This document shows positions 53,505-61,695 of a stretch of DNA of 64,000 bases, piece by piece. Below the pieces are notes generated by a model. The model searched no databases and was not told the DNA's origin. It saw nothing but the letters and a program-made list of their open reading frames with translations. The stretch lies in the NCBI RefSeq assembly GCF_023169965.1, contig NZ_AP025592.1, positions 3,286,001 through 3,350,000 of the forward strand, written 5' to 3'. The position numbers and the translations under genes are program-made. How positions within the stretch are numbered: position 1 is the first letter of the stretch; every line of letters begins with the position of its first letter. The DNA comes from Anaeromyxobacter paludicola. Lineage in GTDB: Bacteria > Myxococcota > Myxococcia > Myxococcales > Anaeromyxobacteraceae.

Positions 53505-54391
53505 GCGGCGCCCGCGCCCGGCGCGCCACCCTCGACGCCCTCGGGGCGATCGGGCTCTGGGGTACGCTCGCGCTCCTCGGGCTGAAGCTGCGCGGCGTGC
53601 CCCCCTTCCTGCTCGTCGGGTGCGCGCTCCTGCTCGGCGCGCTCTGCGGGCTGCGCGGGCTGCGCGCCGGCGCCGTGCGCGGGCCGGTGCTGCTGCTCGG
53701 CGTCTACGGGCTCTTCGCCTACCACTTCTGCCTCTTCCTGGCGCTCCGGCTGGCGCCGCCGGTCGAGGCGAACCTCCTCAACTACCTCTGGCCGCTCCTC
53801 ATCGTGGTGCTGAGCCCGGCGCTCGTGCCCGGCGCGCGGCTCGGGCCGCGGCACGTGGCCGGCGCGCTGCTCGGGTTCGGCGGGGCCGCGCTGCTCGTCA
53901 CCGGCGGCCGGCTCGGCTTCGCGCGCGAGGGGCTCCTGGGCTACCTGCTCGCGGTCCTGGCGGCGTTCATCTGGGCGACGTACTCGCTGCTCTCGAAGCG
54001 GCTCGGCAGCTTCCCCACCTCGGCCATCTCGAGCTTCTGCCTCGCCTCCGGGCTGCTTTCCCTAGGGTGCCACGCGCTCTTCGAGCCGCGCTACGTCCCG
54101 TCCGCCGGGGAGCTGCCGTTCCTGGTGCTCATCGGGCTCGGTCCCATGGGCGCGGCGTTCTACCTCTGGGACCGGGCGCTCAAGGGCGGCGACCCGCGCG
54201 TCATCGGCACGCTCGCCTACCTGACCCCGCTCCTCTCGACGGTGCTCCTCACCGCCTTCGGCGCCGGGCGGCTCGGCGGGCCGGCGCTCCTCGCCATGGG
54301 GCTCATCGTGGGCGGGGCCGTGGTCGGCACGTGGCCGGTGGGGGCGCGGGCCGCGGCGGGCCGCGCGGAAGCCGGCGCGCAGAGGCGCTGA
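53501..54391 (+). CDS. EamA/YddG-like DMT exporter
   Basis: This 296-residue ten-helix transporter of the YddG (aromatic amino acid exporter) type is in an ATGA overlap with rarD. Features are AIGLWGTLALLGLKLRGVPPF, LFAYHFCLFLALRLAPPVEANLLNYLWPLLIV, LLAVLAAFIWATYSLLSKRLG and GLGPMGAAFYLWDRALKGGDPRVIGTLAYLTPLLST. Together with rarD it may form an amino-acid or drug export pair. The specificity is inferred. Confidence 0.9.
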   Translation: MSGARARRATLDALGAIGLWGTLALLGLKLRGVPPFLLVGCALLLGALCGLRGLRAGAVRGPVLLLGVYGLFAYHFCLFLALRLAPPVEANLLNYLWPLLIVVLSPALVPGARLGPRHVAGALLGFGGAALLVTGGRLGFAREGLLGYLLAVLAAFIWATYSLLSKRLGSFPTSAISSFCLASGLLSLGCHALFEPRYVPSAGELPFLVLIGLGPMGAAFYLWDRALKGGDPRVIGTLAYLTPLLSTVLLTAFGAGRLGGPALLAMGLIVGGAVVGTWPVGARAAAGRAEAGAQRR

Positions 54392-54528
54392 GCCCCGGAC
54401 GCGCGAGGCGTCGTGGCGCGCGCACGCGTGCCCCCCGCCGAGCGCCCGCGCGGCCGCGCCTCGGGCGGGCGCTGGAGCGCGCTTGTGCGGGCGGCCCGGG
54501 GTGCGCAGCGTTTCCCCCGGAGGGTGGC

Positions 54529-54915
54529 ATGAACGGACTTCGGAAGCTGGTGGTGGTGGCCGCGTGCGCCGGGCTCGTCTCGAGCGGCGCCTGGGCGCAG
54601 GGCGCCGGCGGCGGTGGGGGCGGGGCGGGCGCCGGCGGGGGCGGGACGGGGACCGGCCTCGGCGCCGAGTCGTCGCCGAGCAGCGACAAGAGCGGGGGCG
54701 GCACCTCGGACGACGACAAGCTCCAGTCGCTCGACGGCGGGATGCGGCACCACAAGGCGAAGCGGGCGCGCAGGACGTCGGAGGAGTCGGGCACCGGCAG
54801 CAGCGACAGCTCGGCGACCGGGACCGGCAGCGGCGCGAGCGGCGGCACCGGCAGCGCGCGCGATCCCGACAACGACGGCGACGTGCACGACAGCGACTCG
54901 ACGCAGGGGCGCTGA
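54529..54915 (+). CDS. Small secreted Gly/Ser-rich protein, 128 aa
   Basis: ATG 54529 follows CGGAGGG. The signal peptide MNGLRKLVVVAACAGLVSSGAWAQ is followed by glycine runs, then Ser/Asp/Thr-rich low complexity with a basic island (HHKAKRARR) and a final Asp-rich segment (DPDNDGDVHDSDS) that resembles a Ca-binding DxDxDG loop. There is no known family. Confidence 0.68.
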   Translation: MNGLRKLVVVAACAGLVSSGAWAQGAGGGGGGAGAGGGGTGTGLGAESSPSSDKSGGGTSDDDKLQSLDGGMRHHKAKRARRTSEESGTGSSDSSATGTGSGASGGTGSARDPDNDGDVHDSDSTQGR

Positions 54916-54939
54916 GCCGCCGCGCTTCGCCGCGGGCCG

Positions 54940-56565
54940 CTAGGCCTTCCCGGCGTTGAGCCGCTTCACGCCCTCGACGAAGTTCTTGAGGGTCGGGGAG
55001 AGCACGCCGCGCGGGATCATCGCCTCCACGAGCTGGAAGCGGCCGCGGGTGGCGGCGGCCCGCGCCAGCGCCTGCGCGAGCTCGGCCCGGGTGCGCACCC
55101 GGACGCCGTCGCCGCCCAGGCCGGCGGCCATCTCGGCGAACTTCCAGTCGTCGAGGTCGTTGAACCGCGACTGCGGCTGGAAGGTGCGGAGCATCTCCCA
55201 GCTCTGGTTGTTGAAGACGAGGACGATGGGGTCGAAGCCGAGCCGGCGGCAGTTGCCGAGCTCCCAGCCGGTCATCTGGAAGGCGCCGTCGCCCACCAGC
55301 ACCAGCGGGCGCCGGCCGGTGGCGGCCTGCAGCCCGAGGCCGGCCGGCACGCCGAAGCCCATGGTGGCGTAGTAGCCGGGCGCCACGAGCTCGGTCTGGT
55401 CCACGTCCATGGCGGTGAAGAGGCAGTCGCCCACGTCGCTCGCGATCGGCATGGTGCCGTGGGTCGCCATGAGGTCGTTCACCGCCGCGGCGAGGTCGGC
55501 CGGGGCGATGGGCGCGCCGTCGGCCACCAGGCCGCGCGGGTAGACCGGCCGGCTCACGGCGAAGTGGCGCGAGGTGGGGGCGGTGCGGGCGAGGAGCGCG
55601 TCCACGAGGTCGGCGAGCCGCACGCCCTGGTAGGCGTGGTAGCCGAGCTTCACCTCGCCCTCCCAGGCGTGGATGGTCTTGCGCAGGTCGATGGACCGCT
55701 CGGAGGCGCCGAAGTTGGTGTCGGAGACGAGCTCGCCGAGGAGGAAGAGCCCGTCGGAGTCCTCCACGAGGCGCGTCAGCCCCGGGTCGCCGGCCACGCC
55801 GAGGTAGGTGCCGAGGAGCGGGGCGTCGGCGCCGGTGAGCAGGCCCCGCCCCATGAAGCTCGTGACGGTCGGCACGCCGAGCCGGTGGGCCAGCTCCGCC
55901 ACCTTCTCCTCGAGCCGGTAGCGGCGCACCTCGATGCCCACCATCAGCACCGGGGAGCGGGCCCGGGAGAGGCGCGCCAGCACCTCGTCGGCGCAGGCGT
56001 CGAGCACCTCGCGGTCGGGGGGCGCGGTCGGGAGCGGCGACACCTTCGCGCACGGGGCCGCCGCCATGTCGCGCGGCAGCTCGAGGTAGACCGGCAGCGA
56101 CCGGTCCACGCAGGCGGCGAGCACCCGGGCGATCTCGGCCGGCGCGCGCGCCGCGTCCTCGAGCCGGGCCTGGTCGCAGGTGAGCTCGCGGAAGATCTCG
56201 AGCTGCGAGTCGAGGCTGCGGGCCTGGTGGTGCAGCAGGAGCCCGGAGCGGGACTCGCCCCGGCCCGGGCCGCCCGAGAGCACCACCAGCGGCGACCGCT
56301 CCGCGTAGGCGGCCGCCACCGCGTTGACCATGTTGAGCGCGCCGGCGCCGTAGGTGACGGCGGCCACCCCGAGCCCCTGGCCCACCCGCGCGGCGGCGTC
56401 GGCGGCGAAGCCGACCGCCGGCTCGTGCGAGAGGGTGTGGAGCGGGAGGATCCCCGACTCCTCGATGATCCGGAAGAAGGGGAGGGCGAAGTCGCCCGGG
56501 ATCCCGAAGATCTGCCGGGCGCCGTGGTCGCGCAGCGCGCCGAGGAGCGACTCGGTGAGGTTCAT
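54940..56565 (-). CDS. ThDP-dependent 2-keto-acid decarboxylase
   Basis: This 541-residue pyruvate/indolepyruvate/branched-chain keto-acid decarboxylase-type enzyme has the catalytic Glu in LSHEPAVGFAADAAAR, substrate-loop residues in GGPGRGESRSGLLLHHQ (adjacent His pair, as in PDC/IpdC), and the ThDP motif GDGAFQMTGWELGNCRRLG...FNNQSWEM. Its substrates would be 2-keto acids from Leu, Ile, Val, Phe or Trp. It is transcribed in the same direction as the adjoining liv operon (16-bp gap after livF), so it may be part of it. Confidence 0.91.
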   Translation of the reverse strand: MNLTESLLGALRDHGARQIFGIPGDFALPFFRIIEESGILPLHTLSHEPAVGFAADAAARVGQGLGVAAVTYGAGALNMVNAVAAAYAERSPLVVLSGGPGRGESRSGLLLHHQARSLDSQLEIFRELTCDQARLEDAARAPAEIARVLAACVDRSLPVYLELPRDMAAAPCAKVSPLPTAPPDREVLDACADEVLARLSRARSPVLMVGIEVRRYRLEEKVAELAHRLGVPTVTSFMGRGLLTGADAPLLGTYLGVAGDPGLTRLVEDSDGLFLLGELVSDTNFGASERSIDLRKTIHAWEGEVKLGYHAYQGVRLADLVDALLARTAPTSRHFAVSRPVYPRGLVADGAPIAPADLAAAVNDLMATHGTMPIASDVGDCLFTAMDVDQTELVAPGYYATMGFGVPAGLGLQAATGRRPLVLVGDGAFQMTGWELGNCRRLGFDPIVLVFNNQSWEMLRTFQPQSRFNDLDDWKFAEMAAGLGGDGVRVRTRAELAQALARAAATRGRFQLVEAMIPRGVLSPTLKNFVEGVKRLNAGKA

Positions 56566-56581
56566 CGGCGCGCCCTCGAGG

Positions 56582-57298
56582 CTACTCGCCGAGGTACGCC
56601 TTGCGGACCTCGGGCGAGTCGAGCAGCTCCTGCCCGGTGCCCTGCATCACCACCTCGCCGGTCTCGAGGACGTAGGCGCGGTGCGCGATCTGGAGGGCCT
56701 TGTGGGCGTTCTGCTCGACCAGGAGCAGCGCCACGCCCTGCGCCGAGACGTCGCGGAGCACCTGGAAGATGCGCTCCACCACCTGCGGCGCCAGGCCGAG
56801 CGACGGCTCGTCGAGGAGGAGCAGCTTGGGCCGGCTCATGAGCGCGCGCGCCACCGCGAGCATCTGCTGCTCGCCGCCGGAGAGCGTGCCCGCCACCTGG
56901 TGGAGCCGCTCCTTCAGGATCGGGAAGAGCCCGAAGAACTTCTCCATGTCCTCGGCCACGCCGTCCTTGTCGGTGCGCAGGAAGGCGCCGAGCTCCAGGT
57001 TCTCCTGCACCGTGAGGTTCAGGAAGATGCCGCGCCCCTCGGGCGCGTGGGCGAGGCCGCGGGCGACGATCTCGTGCGGCTGGAGGCGGGAGATCTCCTC
57101 GCCCTGGAACGTGACCGAGCCGGCCACCGGCCGGAGCATGCGCGAGACGGCGCGCAGGGTGGTGGTCTTGCCGGCGCCGTTCGCGCCGATGAGCGCCACC
57201 ACCTGCTTGTCCGGGACCTCCAGCGAGATGCCGCGGAGCGCCTCGATGGCGCCGTAGTTGACCTGCAGGTCCTTGATCGAAAGGATGGATTCGCTCAC
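56582..57298 (-). CDS. livF: Branched-chain amino acid ABC transporter ATP-binding protein LivF
   Basis: This 238-residue ATPase of the LivF type starts ILSIKDLQVNYGAIEALRGISL and has Walker A IGANGAGKTTTLR, the LivF signature GLAHAPEGRGIFLNLTVQENL, the ABC signature LSGGEQQMLAVARAL, Walker B LLLDEPSLGLAP and the H-loop. It is 1 bp from livG. Confidence 0.96.
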   Translation of the reverse strand: MSESILSIKDLQVNYGAIEALRGISLEVPDKQVVALIGANGAGKTTTLRAVSRMLRPVAGSVTFQGEEISRLQPHEIVARGLAHAPEGRGIFLNLTVQENLELGAFLRTDKDGVAEDMEKFFGLFPILKERLHQVAGTLSGGEQQMLAVARALMSRPKLLLLDEPSLGLAPQVVERIFQVLRDVSAQGVALLLVEQNAHKALQIAHRAYVLETGEVVMQGTGQELLDSPEVRKAYLGE

Positions 57299-57299
57299 G

Positions 57300-58124
57300 C
57301 TACGCGCCCTCTCCGGGGACGGAGATCTGCTTCTCGGCCAGGTACGCGTCGCCGAGGTAGGCTTCGATGACCTTCGGGTCCTTGCGCACCTTCTCCGGCG
57401 GGCCGCGCGAGATGATCACCCCGTGGTCGAGGACGACGAGCCGCTCGGACACGCCCATCACCACGCGCATGTCGTGCTCGATGATGAGGATGGCGAGGCC
57501 GAACTCGTCGCGGATCTTCCGGATGAGCTCGAGGAGCGACACCTTCTCCGAGGCGTTCATGCCGGCGGCCGGCTCGTCGAGGCAGAGGAGCTTCGGCCCG
57601 GTGGCGAGGGCGCGCGCGATCTCCAGCCGCCGCTGCTCGCCGTAGGGGAGGTTGCGCGCCAGCTCGTTGCGCCGGTGGGCGAGCCCCATGACGTCGAGGT
57701 ACTCCTCGGCGCGCCGGGTGATGCTCGCCTCGTCCTTGATGAAGGCCGCGCTCCGCAGGAAGGCGGCGGTGAAGCCCGCCTCGCGCCGGTGGTGGCAGGC
57801 CACGCGGACGTTGTCCACCGCCGTGAGGTCCTTGAAGAGGCGGATGTTCTGGAACGTGCGCGCGATGCCCTTCTGGCAGATGACGTACGGGCGCAGCCCG
57901 TTCACCCGCTCGCCGCTCACGAACACGTCGCCGGAGCTCGGCGCGTAGACGCCGGTGAGGGCGTTGAAGGCGGTGGTCTTGCCGGCGCCGTTCGGGCCGA
58001 TGAGGCCGACGAGCTCGCGCGGCTTGAGCTCGAGCTCGAACTCGGAGAGGGCCTTGAGGCCCCCGAACTGCATCGTGACCTTGCGGGCCTCGATGACGGG
58101 GGTGACGTTCTCGGGGGCGCTCAC
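57300..58124 (-). CDS. livG: Branched-chain amino acid ABC transporter ATP-binding protein LivG
   Basis: This 274-residue ATPase has Walker A IGPNGAGKTTAFN, the LivG segment GIARTFQNIRLFKDLTAVDNV, the signature LPYGEQRRLEIARALA, Walker B LCLDEPAAGMN and the BCA_ABC_TP C-terminal peptide KDPKVIEAYLGDAYL. It overlaps livM by 4 bp. Confidence 0.96.
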   Translation of the reverse strand: MSAPENVTPVIEARKVTMQFGGLKALSEFELELKPRELVGLIGPNGAGKTTAFNALTGVYAPSSGDVFVSGERVNGLRPYVICQKGIARTFQNIRLFKDLTAVDNVRVACHHRREAGFTAAFLRSAAFIKDEASITRRAEEYLDVMGLAHRRNELARNLPYGEQRRLEIARALATGPKLLCLDEPAAGMNASEKVSLLELIRKIRDEFGLAILIIEHDMRVVMGVSERLVVLDHGVIISRGPPEKVRKDPKVIEAYLGDAYLAEKQISVPGEGA

Positions 58125-59113
58125 TGGGCGCCTCCCTCGGCGCGGCGCCGCTTGAGCCGGGGCAGCATGTCCCAGATCTCGCGGGTGCCGAAGATGCCGG
58201 TGGGGCGGGTGAGCATGAGCACGATGAGGAGGATCGAGTAGAGGACCATGCGGTACTGCTGGGCCTCGCGGAGGCCCTCGAGGGCGAAGGAGAGGACGAG
58301 CGCCGAGACGACGGAGCCCGTGACCGAGCCCATGCCGCCCAGCACCACCATGACCACGACCTCGATCGACTTCACGAAGGTGAAGGACCGGGGGGTGCAG
58401 AGCTGGATGAGGTGCACGAGCAGGCCGCCGGCCAGGCCGGCGAAGGCGGAGGAGATGACGAAGGCGCGGACCTTGTAGCCGACCGTGTCCACGCCCATCG
58501 CCTCGGCCGCCACCTCGTCCTCGCGGATGGCGAGGAGGGCGCGGCCGTGGGTCGAGCCGACGAGGCGGCGCGCCATGACCAGGGTCGCGACCACCCCCAT
58601 GCCCACCCAGACGAGCGTGGTGCGGCGGGGCAGGCCGGAGATGCCGGTGGCCTGGCCGAGGAAGGGGGTGTTCTCGATGATCACCCGGATGATCTCGTTG
58701 AAGCCGAGGGTGACGATGGCGAGGTAGTCGCCCCGGAGGCGCAGCGACGGCATGCCGACGAGGAGGCCGGCGCCGGCCGCGGTGATCATGCCGGCGAGGA
58801 GCGCCAGGAAGAAGAGCACCTGATCGGACACGGCCGGCGGCAGCCCGACGAGCTGCAGGCCGCGGGTGGCGACGATGATCTTGGCCGCGGTGTAGGCGCC
58901 CACGGCCATGAAGCCGGCGTGGCCGATGGAGAACTGGCCGGTGAAGCCGTTCACCACGTTGAGGGAGACCGCCAGGATGACGTTGATCCCGGCCGCCATG
59001 AGGATGATCTGGGCCGACTTCGAGTCGGCCAGCGAGCCCTCGGCGATCCAGAGGACCGGCAGGGCCACGAGGAACGGGAGGAGCGAGCGCCCCGCGAGCT
59101 TGAGCGTGTCCAC
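58121..59113 (-). CDS. livM: Branched-chain amino acid ABC transporter permease LivM
   Basis: This 330-residue permease has about nine helices. The LivM family segment NVVNGFTGQFSIGHAGFMAVGAYT is followed by LRLRGDYLAIVTLGFNEIIRVI (EAA-like coupling loop region) and GMGSVTGSVVSALVLS. It overlaps livG by 4 bp and is 2 bp from livH. Confidence 0.95.
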   Translation of the reverse strand: MDTLKLAGRSLLPFLVALPVLWIAEGSLADSKSAQIILMAAGINVILAVSLNVVNGFTGQFSIGHAGFMAVGAYTAAKIIVATRGLQLVGLPPAVSDQVLFFLALLAGMITAAGAGLLVGMPSLRLRGDYLAIVTLGFNEIIRVIIENTPFLGQATGISGLPRRTTLVWVGMGVVATLVMARRLVGSTHGRALLAIREDEVAAEAMGVDTVGYKVRAFVISSAFAGLAGGLLVHLIQLCTPRSFTFVKSIEVVVMVVLGGMGSVTGSVVSALVLSFALEGLREAQQYRMVLYSILLIVLMLTRPTGIFGTREIWDMLPRLKRRRAEGGAQ

Positions 59114-59115
59114 GC

Positions 59116-60045
59116 TTACACCTTCTCGGCGCGGACGCGCCCGAAGAGCCCGGCGGGGCGGACGAGGAGGACGAGGATCAGCATCGCGAAGGCGATGCCG
59201 TCCCGGTAGGAGGAGAGGGCGTAGCCGGCCACGAACTCCTCGGCCAGGCCGAGCACGAGCCCGCCGACCATGGCGCCGGGCACGTTGCCGATGCCGCCGA
59301 ACACCGCGGCCACGAAGGCCTTGATGCCGGGGAGGAGCCCCATGAGCGGGTTGATGGTGGGGCGCGACCCGGCCACCAGCAGCGCGGCCGCGGCGGCGAG
59401 GCCCGAGCCGAGCGCGAAGGTCCAGGCGATCACCCGGTTCACGTTGATGCCCATGAGCCCGGCGACGCCGGCGTCGAAGGAGACGGCGCGCATGGCGGTG
59501 CCGAAGCGGGTTCGGTAGACCACGAACTGCAGCGCGAACATGAGCGCGACCGCCGTGGCCAGGGAGACCATGTCGTAGTTGCTGACGTGGACGCCGAACG
59601 GCTCGAAGTCCACGCGCGGGAAGGGCTCGGGGAAGAAGCGCGGCGTAGGCCCGGGCGGGAACGGCACGCTGCTGCCGATCGCCGGCGGCAGCTGGAAGCC
59701 GTACTCGAGCAGGAAGGAGACGCCGATGGCGGTGATGAGGGCCGTCAGGCGGGGGCGCTGGCGGAGCGGCCGGTAGGCGAACCGCTCGATGATGACGCCG
59801 AGGGCCCCGCAGATGACCATGGAGCCGACGAAGACGACGAGGGCCTTCCAGAGGGATGGGTGCTCGTCCACCCCCAGCCCGCGCGCGAGGTAGAGGCCGG
59901 AGAACGCCCCGACCATGTAGACGTCGCCGTGGGCGAAGTTGATGAGCTTGAGGACGCCGTAGACCATCGTGTAGCCGAGCGCGATGAGGGCGTAGATCGT
60001 CCCCACCGAGAGGCCGTTCACGAGGTGCTGGAGGAATTCTGTCAC
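59116..60045 (-). CDS. livH: Branched-chain amino acid ABC transporter permease LivH
   Basis: This 309-residue permease starts LQHLVNGLSVGTIYALIALGYTMVYGVLKLINFAHGDVYM, the LivH signature. Later are ALITAIGVSFLLEYG, a periplasmic insert with Pro/Phe (residues ~118-150), VAAVFGGIGNVPGAMVGGLVLG and DGIAFAMLILVLLVRPAGLFG. It is separated from livK by 104 bp containing a strong hairpin. Confidence 0.95.
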   Translation of the reverse strand: MTEFLQHLVNGLSVGTIYALIALGYTMVYGVLKLINFAHGDVYMVGAFSGLYLARGLGVDEHPSLWKALVVFVGSMVICGALGVIIERFAYRPLRQRPRLTALITAIGVSFLLEYGFQLPPAIGSSVPFPPGPTPRFFPEPFPRVDFEPFGVHVSNYDMVSLATAVALMFALQFVVYRTRFGTAMRAVSFDAGVAGLMGINVNRVIAWTFALGSGLAAAAALLVAGSRPTINPLMGLLPGIKAFVAAVFGGIGNVPGAMVGGLVLGLAEEFVAGYALSSYRDGIAFAMLILVLLVRPAGLFGRVRAEKV

Positions 60046-60096
60046 GGGATCTCTTCTAGCATCCGCCCGGGGGGGCGGGCGAGTCGGGGGAATGAT

Positions 60097-60136
60097 GGAG
60101 GGGGCGGACCGGCCCCGCGACCGGCCCGCCCCCTCC
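60097..60136 (-). terminator. Intercistronic hairpin between livK and livH
   Basis: GGAGGGGGCGG (60097-60107) pairs perfectly with CCGCCCCCTCC (60126-60136), with an inner CCGG/CCGG extension. No U-run follows on the livK strand, so it is more likely an RNA-stabilising or attenuating structure that raises livK over livHMGF than a full terminator. Confidence 0.6.
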
Positions 60137-60149
60137 TTGGATCAGGCGG

Positions 60150-61352
60150 CTACGGATTGACGGTGGCCGCGTACTTCGCGTTGTTCTTCTCGATGCCGAG
60201 CACCACCGCCGACTTCACGGCGTTGTGGTCGGCGTCGAGGGTGATCACGCCGCTCACGCCCTTGAAGCCCTTGGTCTGCTCGATGGCGTCGCGGATCGAG
60301 GGGCCGGTGAGGTCCTTGGCGCTCTCGAGCGCGTTGATGGCGACCTTGGCCGCGTCGTAGCCCAGGGTGGCGAGCGCGTCGGGGACGCTGCCGTAGGCGG
60401 CCTTGTACTTGCTCACGAACTCCTGGATCACCGGGGACGGATCCTCCGGCGTGTAGTGGTTCGAGAAGTACGAGCCGTCGAGCGCGCCCTTGGCGATCTC
60501 GTAGAGCTTGGACGAATCCCAGCCGTCGCCGCCCATGAGCGGCTGCTTCATGCCGAGCTCGCGGGCCTGGCGGGAGATGAGGGCCACGTCGGTGTAGTAG
60601 CCGGGGACGTAGATGGCCTGGGGGTTCTTGCCCTTGATGGCGGTGAGCTGGGCCTTGAAGTCCTGGTCGCCGGCCTTGTAGCTCTGGTCGGAGACGATCT
60701 TGCCGCCGAGCTCCTGGAACTTCTTCGCGAAGAAGTCGGCGAGGCCCACCGAGTAGTCGTTGCCGACGTCGCGGAGGATCGCGACGTTCTTCACCTTCAG
60801 GTTCTCGGTGGCGAACTTCGCCATCACGGTGCCCTGGAAGGGATCGATGAAGCAGACGCGGAAGACGTAGGGGCGGGTCTTGTCGCCGTCCTTGGTGACC
60901 TTGGGGTTGGTCGAGGTCGGCGAGATCATCGGGACCTGGTTCGAGTCGGCGATCGGCGCCATCGCCAGCGAGCGGCTGGAGGCCACCTCGCCGAGGAGGA
61001 TGGTGGCGTGGTCCTGGGTGACGAGCCGGGTGGCGGCCACGGCGGCCTCCTCCGGCTTGCCCTGGTCGTCGAGGGTCTTCACGACGATCTGCTTGCCCTT
61101 GACGCCGCCCTTCTTGTTCTGCTCGTCCACCGCGAGCTTGATGCCCTTGTCGGTGGAGTCGCCGAAGGTGGCCTCGTTGCCCGACATCGAGCCGACGTGG
61201 CCGAAGACGATCTTGTCGCCGGCCGGCGCGGCCTGGGCGGCCTGGGGAGTTGCAGCGGGCGCCTGAGCCGGCGCGGCCTCTTCCTTCTTCTGCTGGCAGC
61301 CAACCACGGCGAAGGCCAGGGCGGCCACCGCCAACGCGCGATGAATTCTCAT
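60150..61352 (-). CDS. livK: Branched-chain amino acid-binding lipoprotein LivK
   Basis: This 400-residue periplasmic-binding protein (type-I fold) has a lipoprotein signal MRIHRALAVAALAFAVVGCQQ (lipobox VVGC), so it is anchored rather than soluble. The family opening is KIVFGHVGSMSGNEATFGDSTDKGIKLAVDEQN, then LLGEVASSRSLAMAPIADSNQVPMIS and YVFRVCFIDPFQGTVMAKF. The short Ala/Pro/Gln linker after the Cys is common in this phylum. It is the first gene of livKHMGF. Confidence 0.95.
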   Translation of the reverse strand: MRIHRALAVAALAFAVVGCQQKKEEAAPAQAPAATPQAAQAAPAGDKIVFGHVGSMSGNEATFGDSTDKGIKLAVDEQNKKGGVKGKQIVVKTLDDQGKPEEAAVAATRLVTQDHATILLGEVASSRSLAMAPIADSNQVPMISPTSTNPKVTKDGDKTRPYVFRVCFIDPFQGTVMAKFATENLKVKNVAILRDVGNDYSVGLADFFAKKFQELGGKIVSDQSYKAGDQDFKAQLTAIKGKNPQAIYVPGYYTDVALISRQARELGMKQPLMGGDGWDSSKLYEIAKGALDGSYFSNHYTPEDPSPVIQEFVSKYKAAYGSVPDALATLGYDAAKVAINALESAKDLTGPSIRDAIEQTKGFKGVSGVITLDADHNAVKSAVVLGIEKNNAKYAATVNP

Positions 61353-61695
61353 CGATCCTCCGGGGGTGGGGAAAACCTCTAGTGCTTAGCACGACATATC
61401 GGTGAGTCAACGAAGCCTTTTCCATAAGCGAACGTTTGTACGCCGCAGTACCCTTTCTGGGGTCGTCCGCGATCGGGAATGCCTGGGCATCGGGCAAAAG
61501 TGTGAGTGATTTCCGGGCAGCCTTTGGCCCGGCGCGTGCTGTCGTCCCTTCACTCGAGGACAATCCACTCCGCGACATCTTTAATTAGACGCGGCTCCAG
61601 AAGCTGGTATCGTGCCCAAACCATTGTGCTCGGATTGGGCAATGGGGGACTTCCACCCAGCACCTCCAGCCGCACCGGAGGGGAGAAACCAAGGA
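61353..61695. promoter_or_regulatory. 343-bp divergent control region of livK and porin
   Basis: There is no gene in this stretch. It is visibly richer in A/T than the rest of the window (for example TTTAATTAGA near 61580), as expected for two divergent promoters. The porin side has a long leader with GGAGGGG and AAGGA just ahead of ATG 61696. No known riboswitch consensus is seen. Confidence 0.5.
61382..61410 (-). promoter_or_regulatory. Candidate livK promoter and dyad
   Basis: In the relatively AT-rich gap 61353-61695, the minus strand has TTGACT (61410-61405) and, 16-17 bp on, the perfect dyad GTGCT-A-AGCAC (61392-61382), which would overlap the -10. The -10 itself (TAAGCA) is poor. The dyad could be an operator for amino-acid control. 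Confidence 0.35.

Noticed and set aside
54483-54959. Alternative plus-strand frame over the Gly/Ser-rich small protein
   Set aside because: It is Arg/Gly filler with no signal peptide or RBS, whereas frame 54529-54915 has both.
61531-61544. Sigma-54-like GG-N10-GC in the porin leader
   Set aside because: Only the minimal dinucleotides match, the extended TGGCAC/TTGCW consensus is poor, and such matches are frequent at this GC content.
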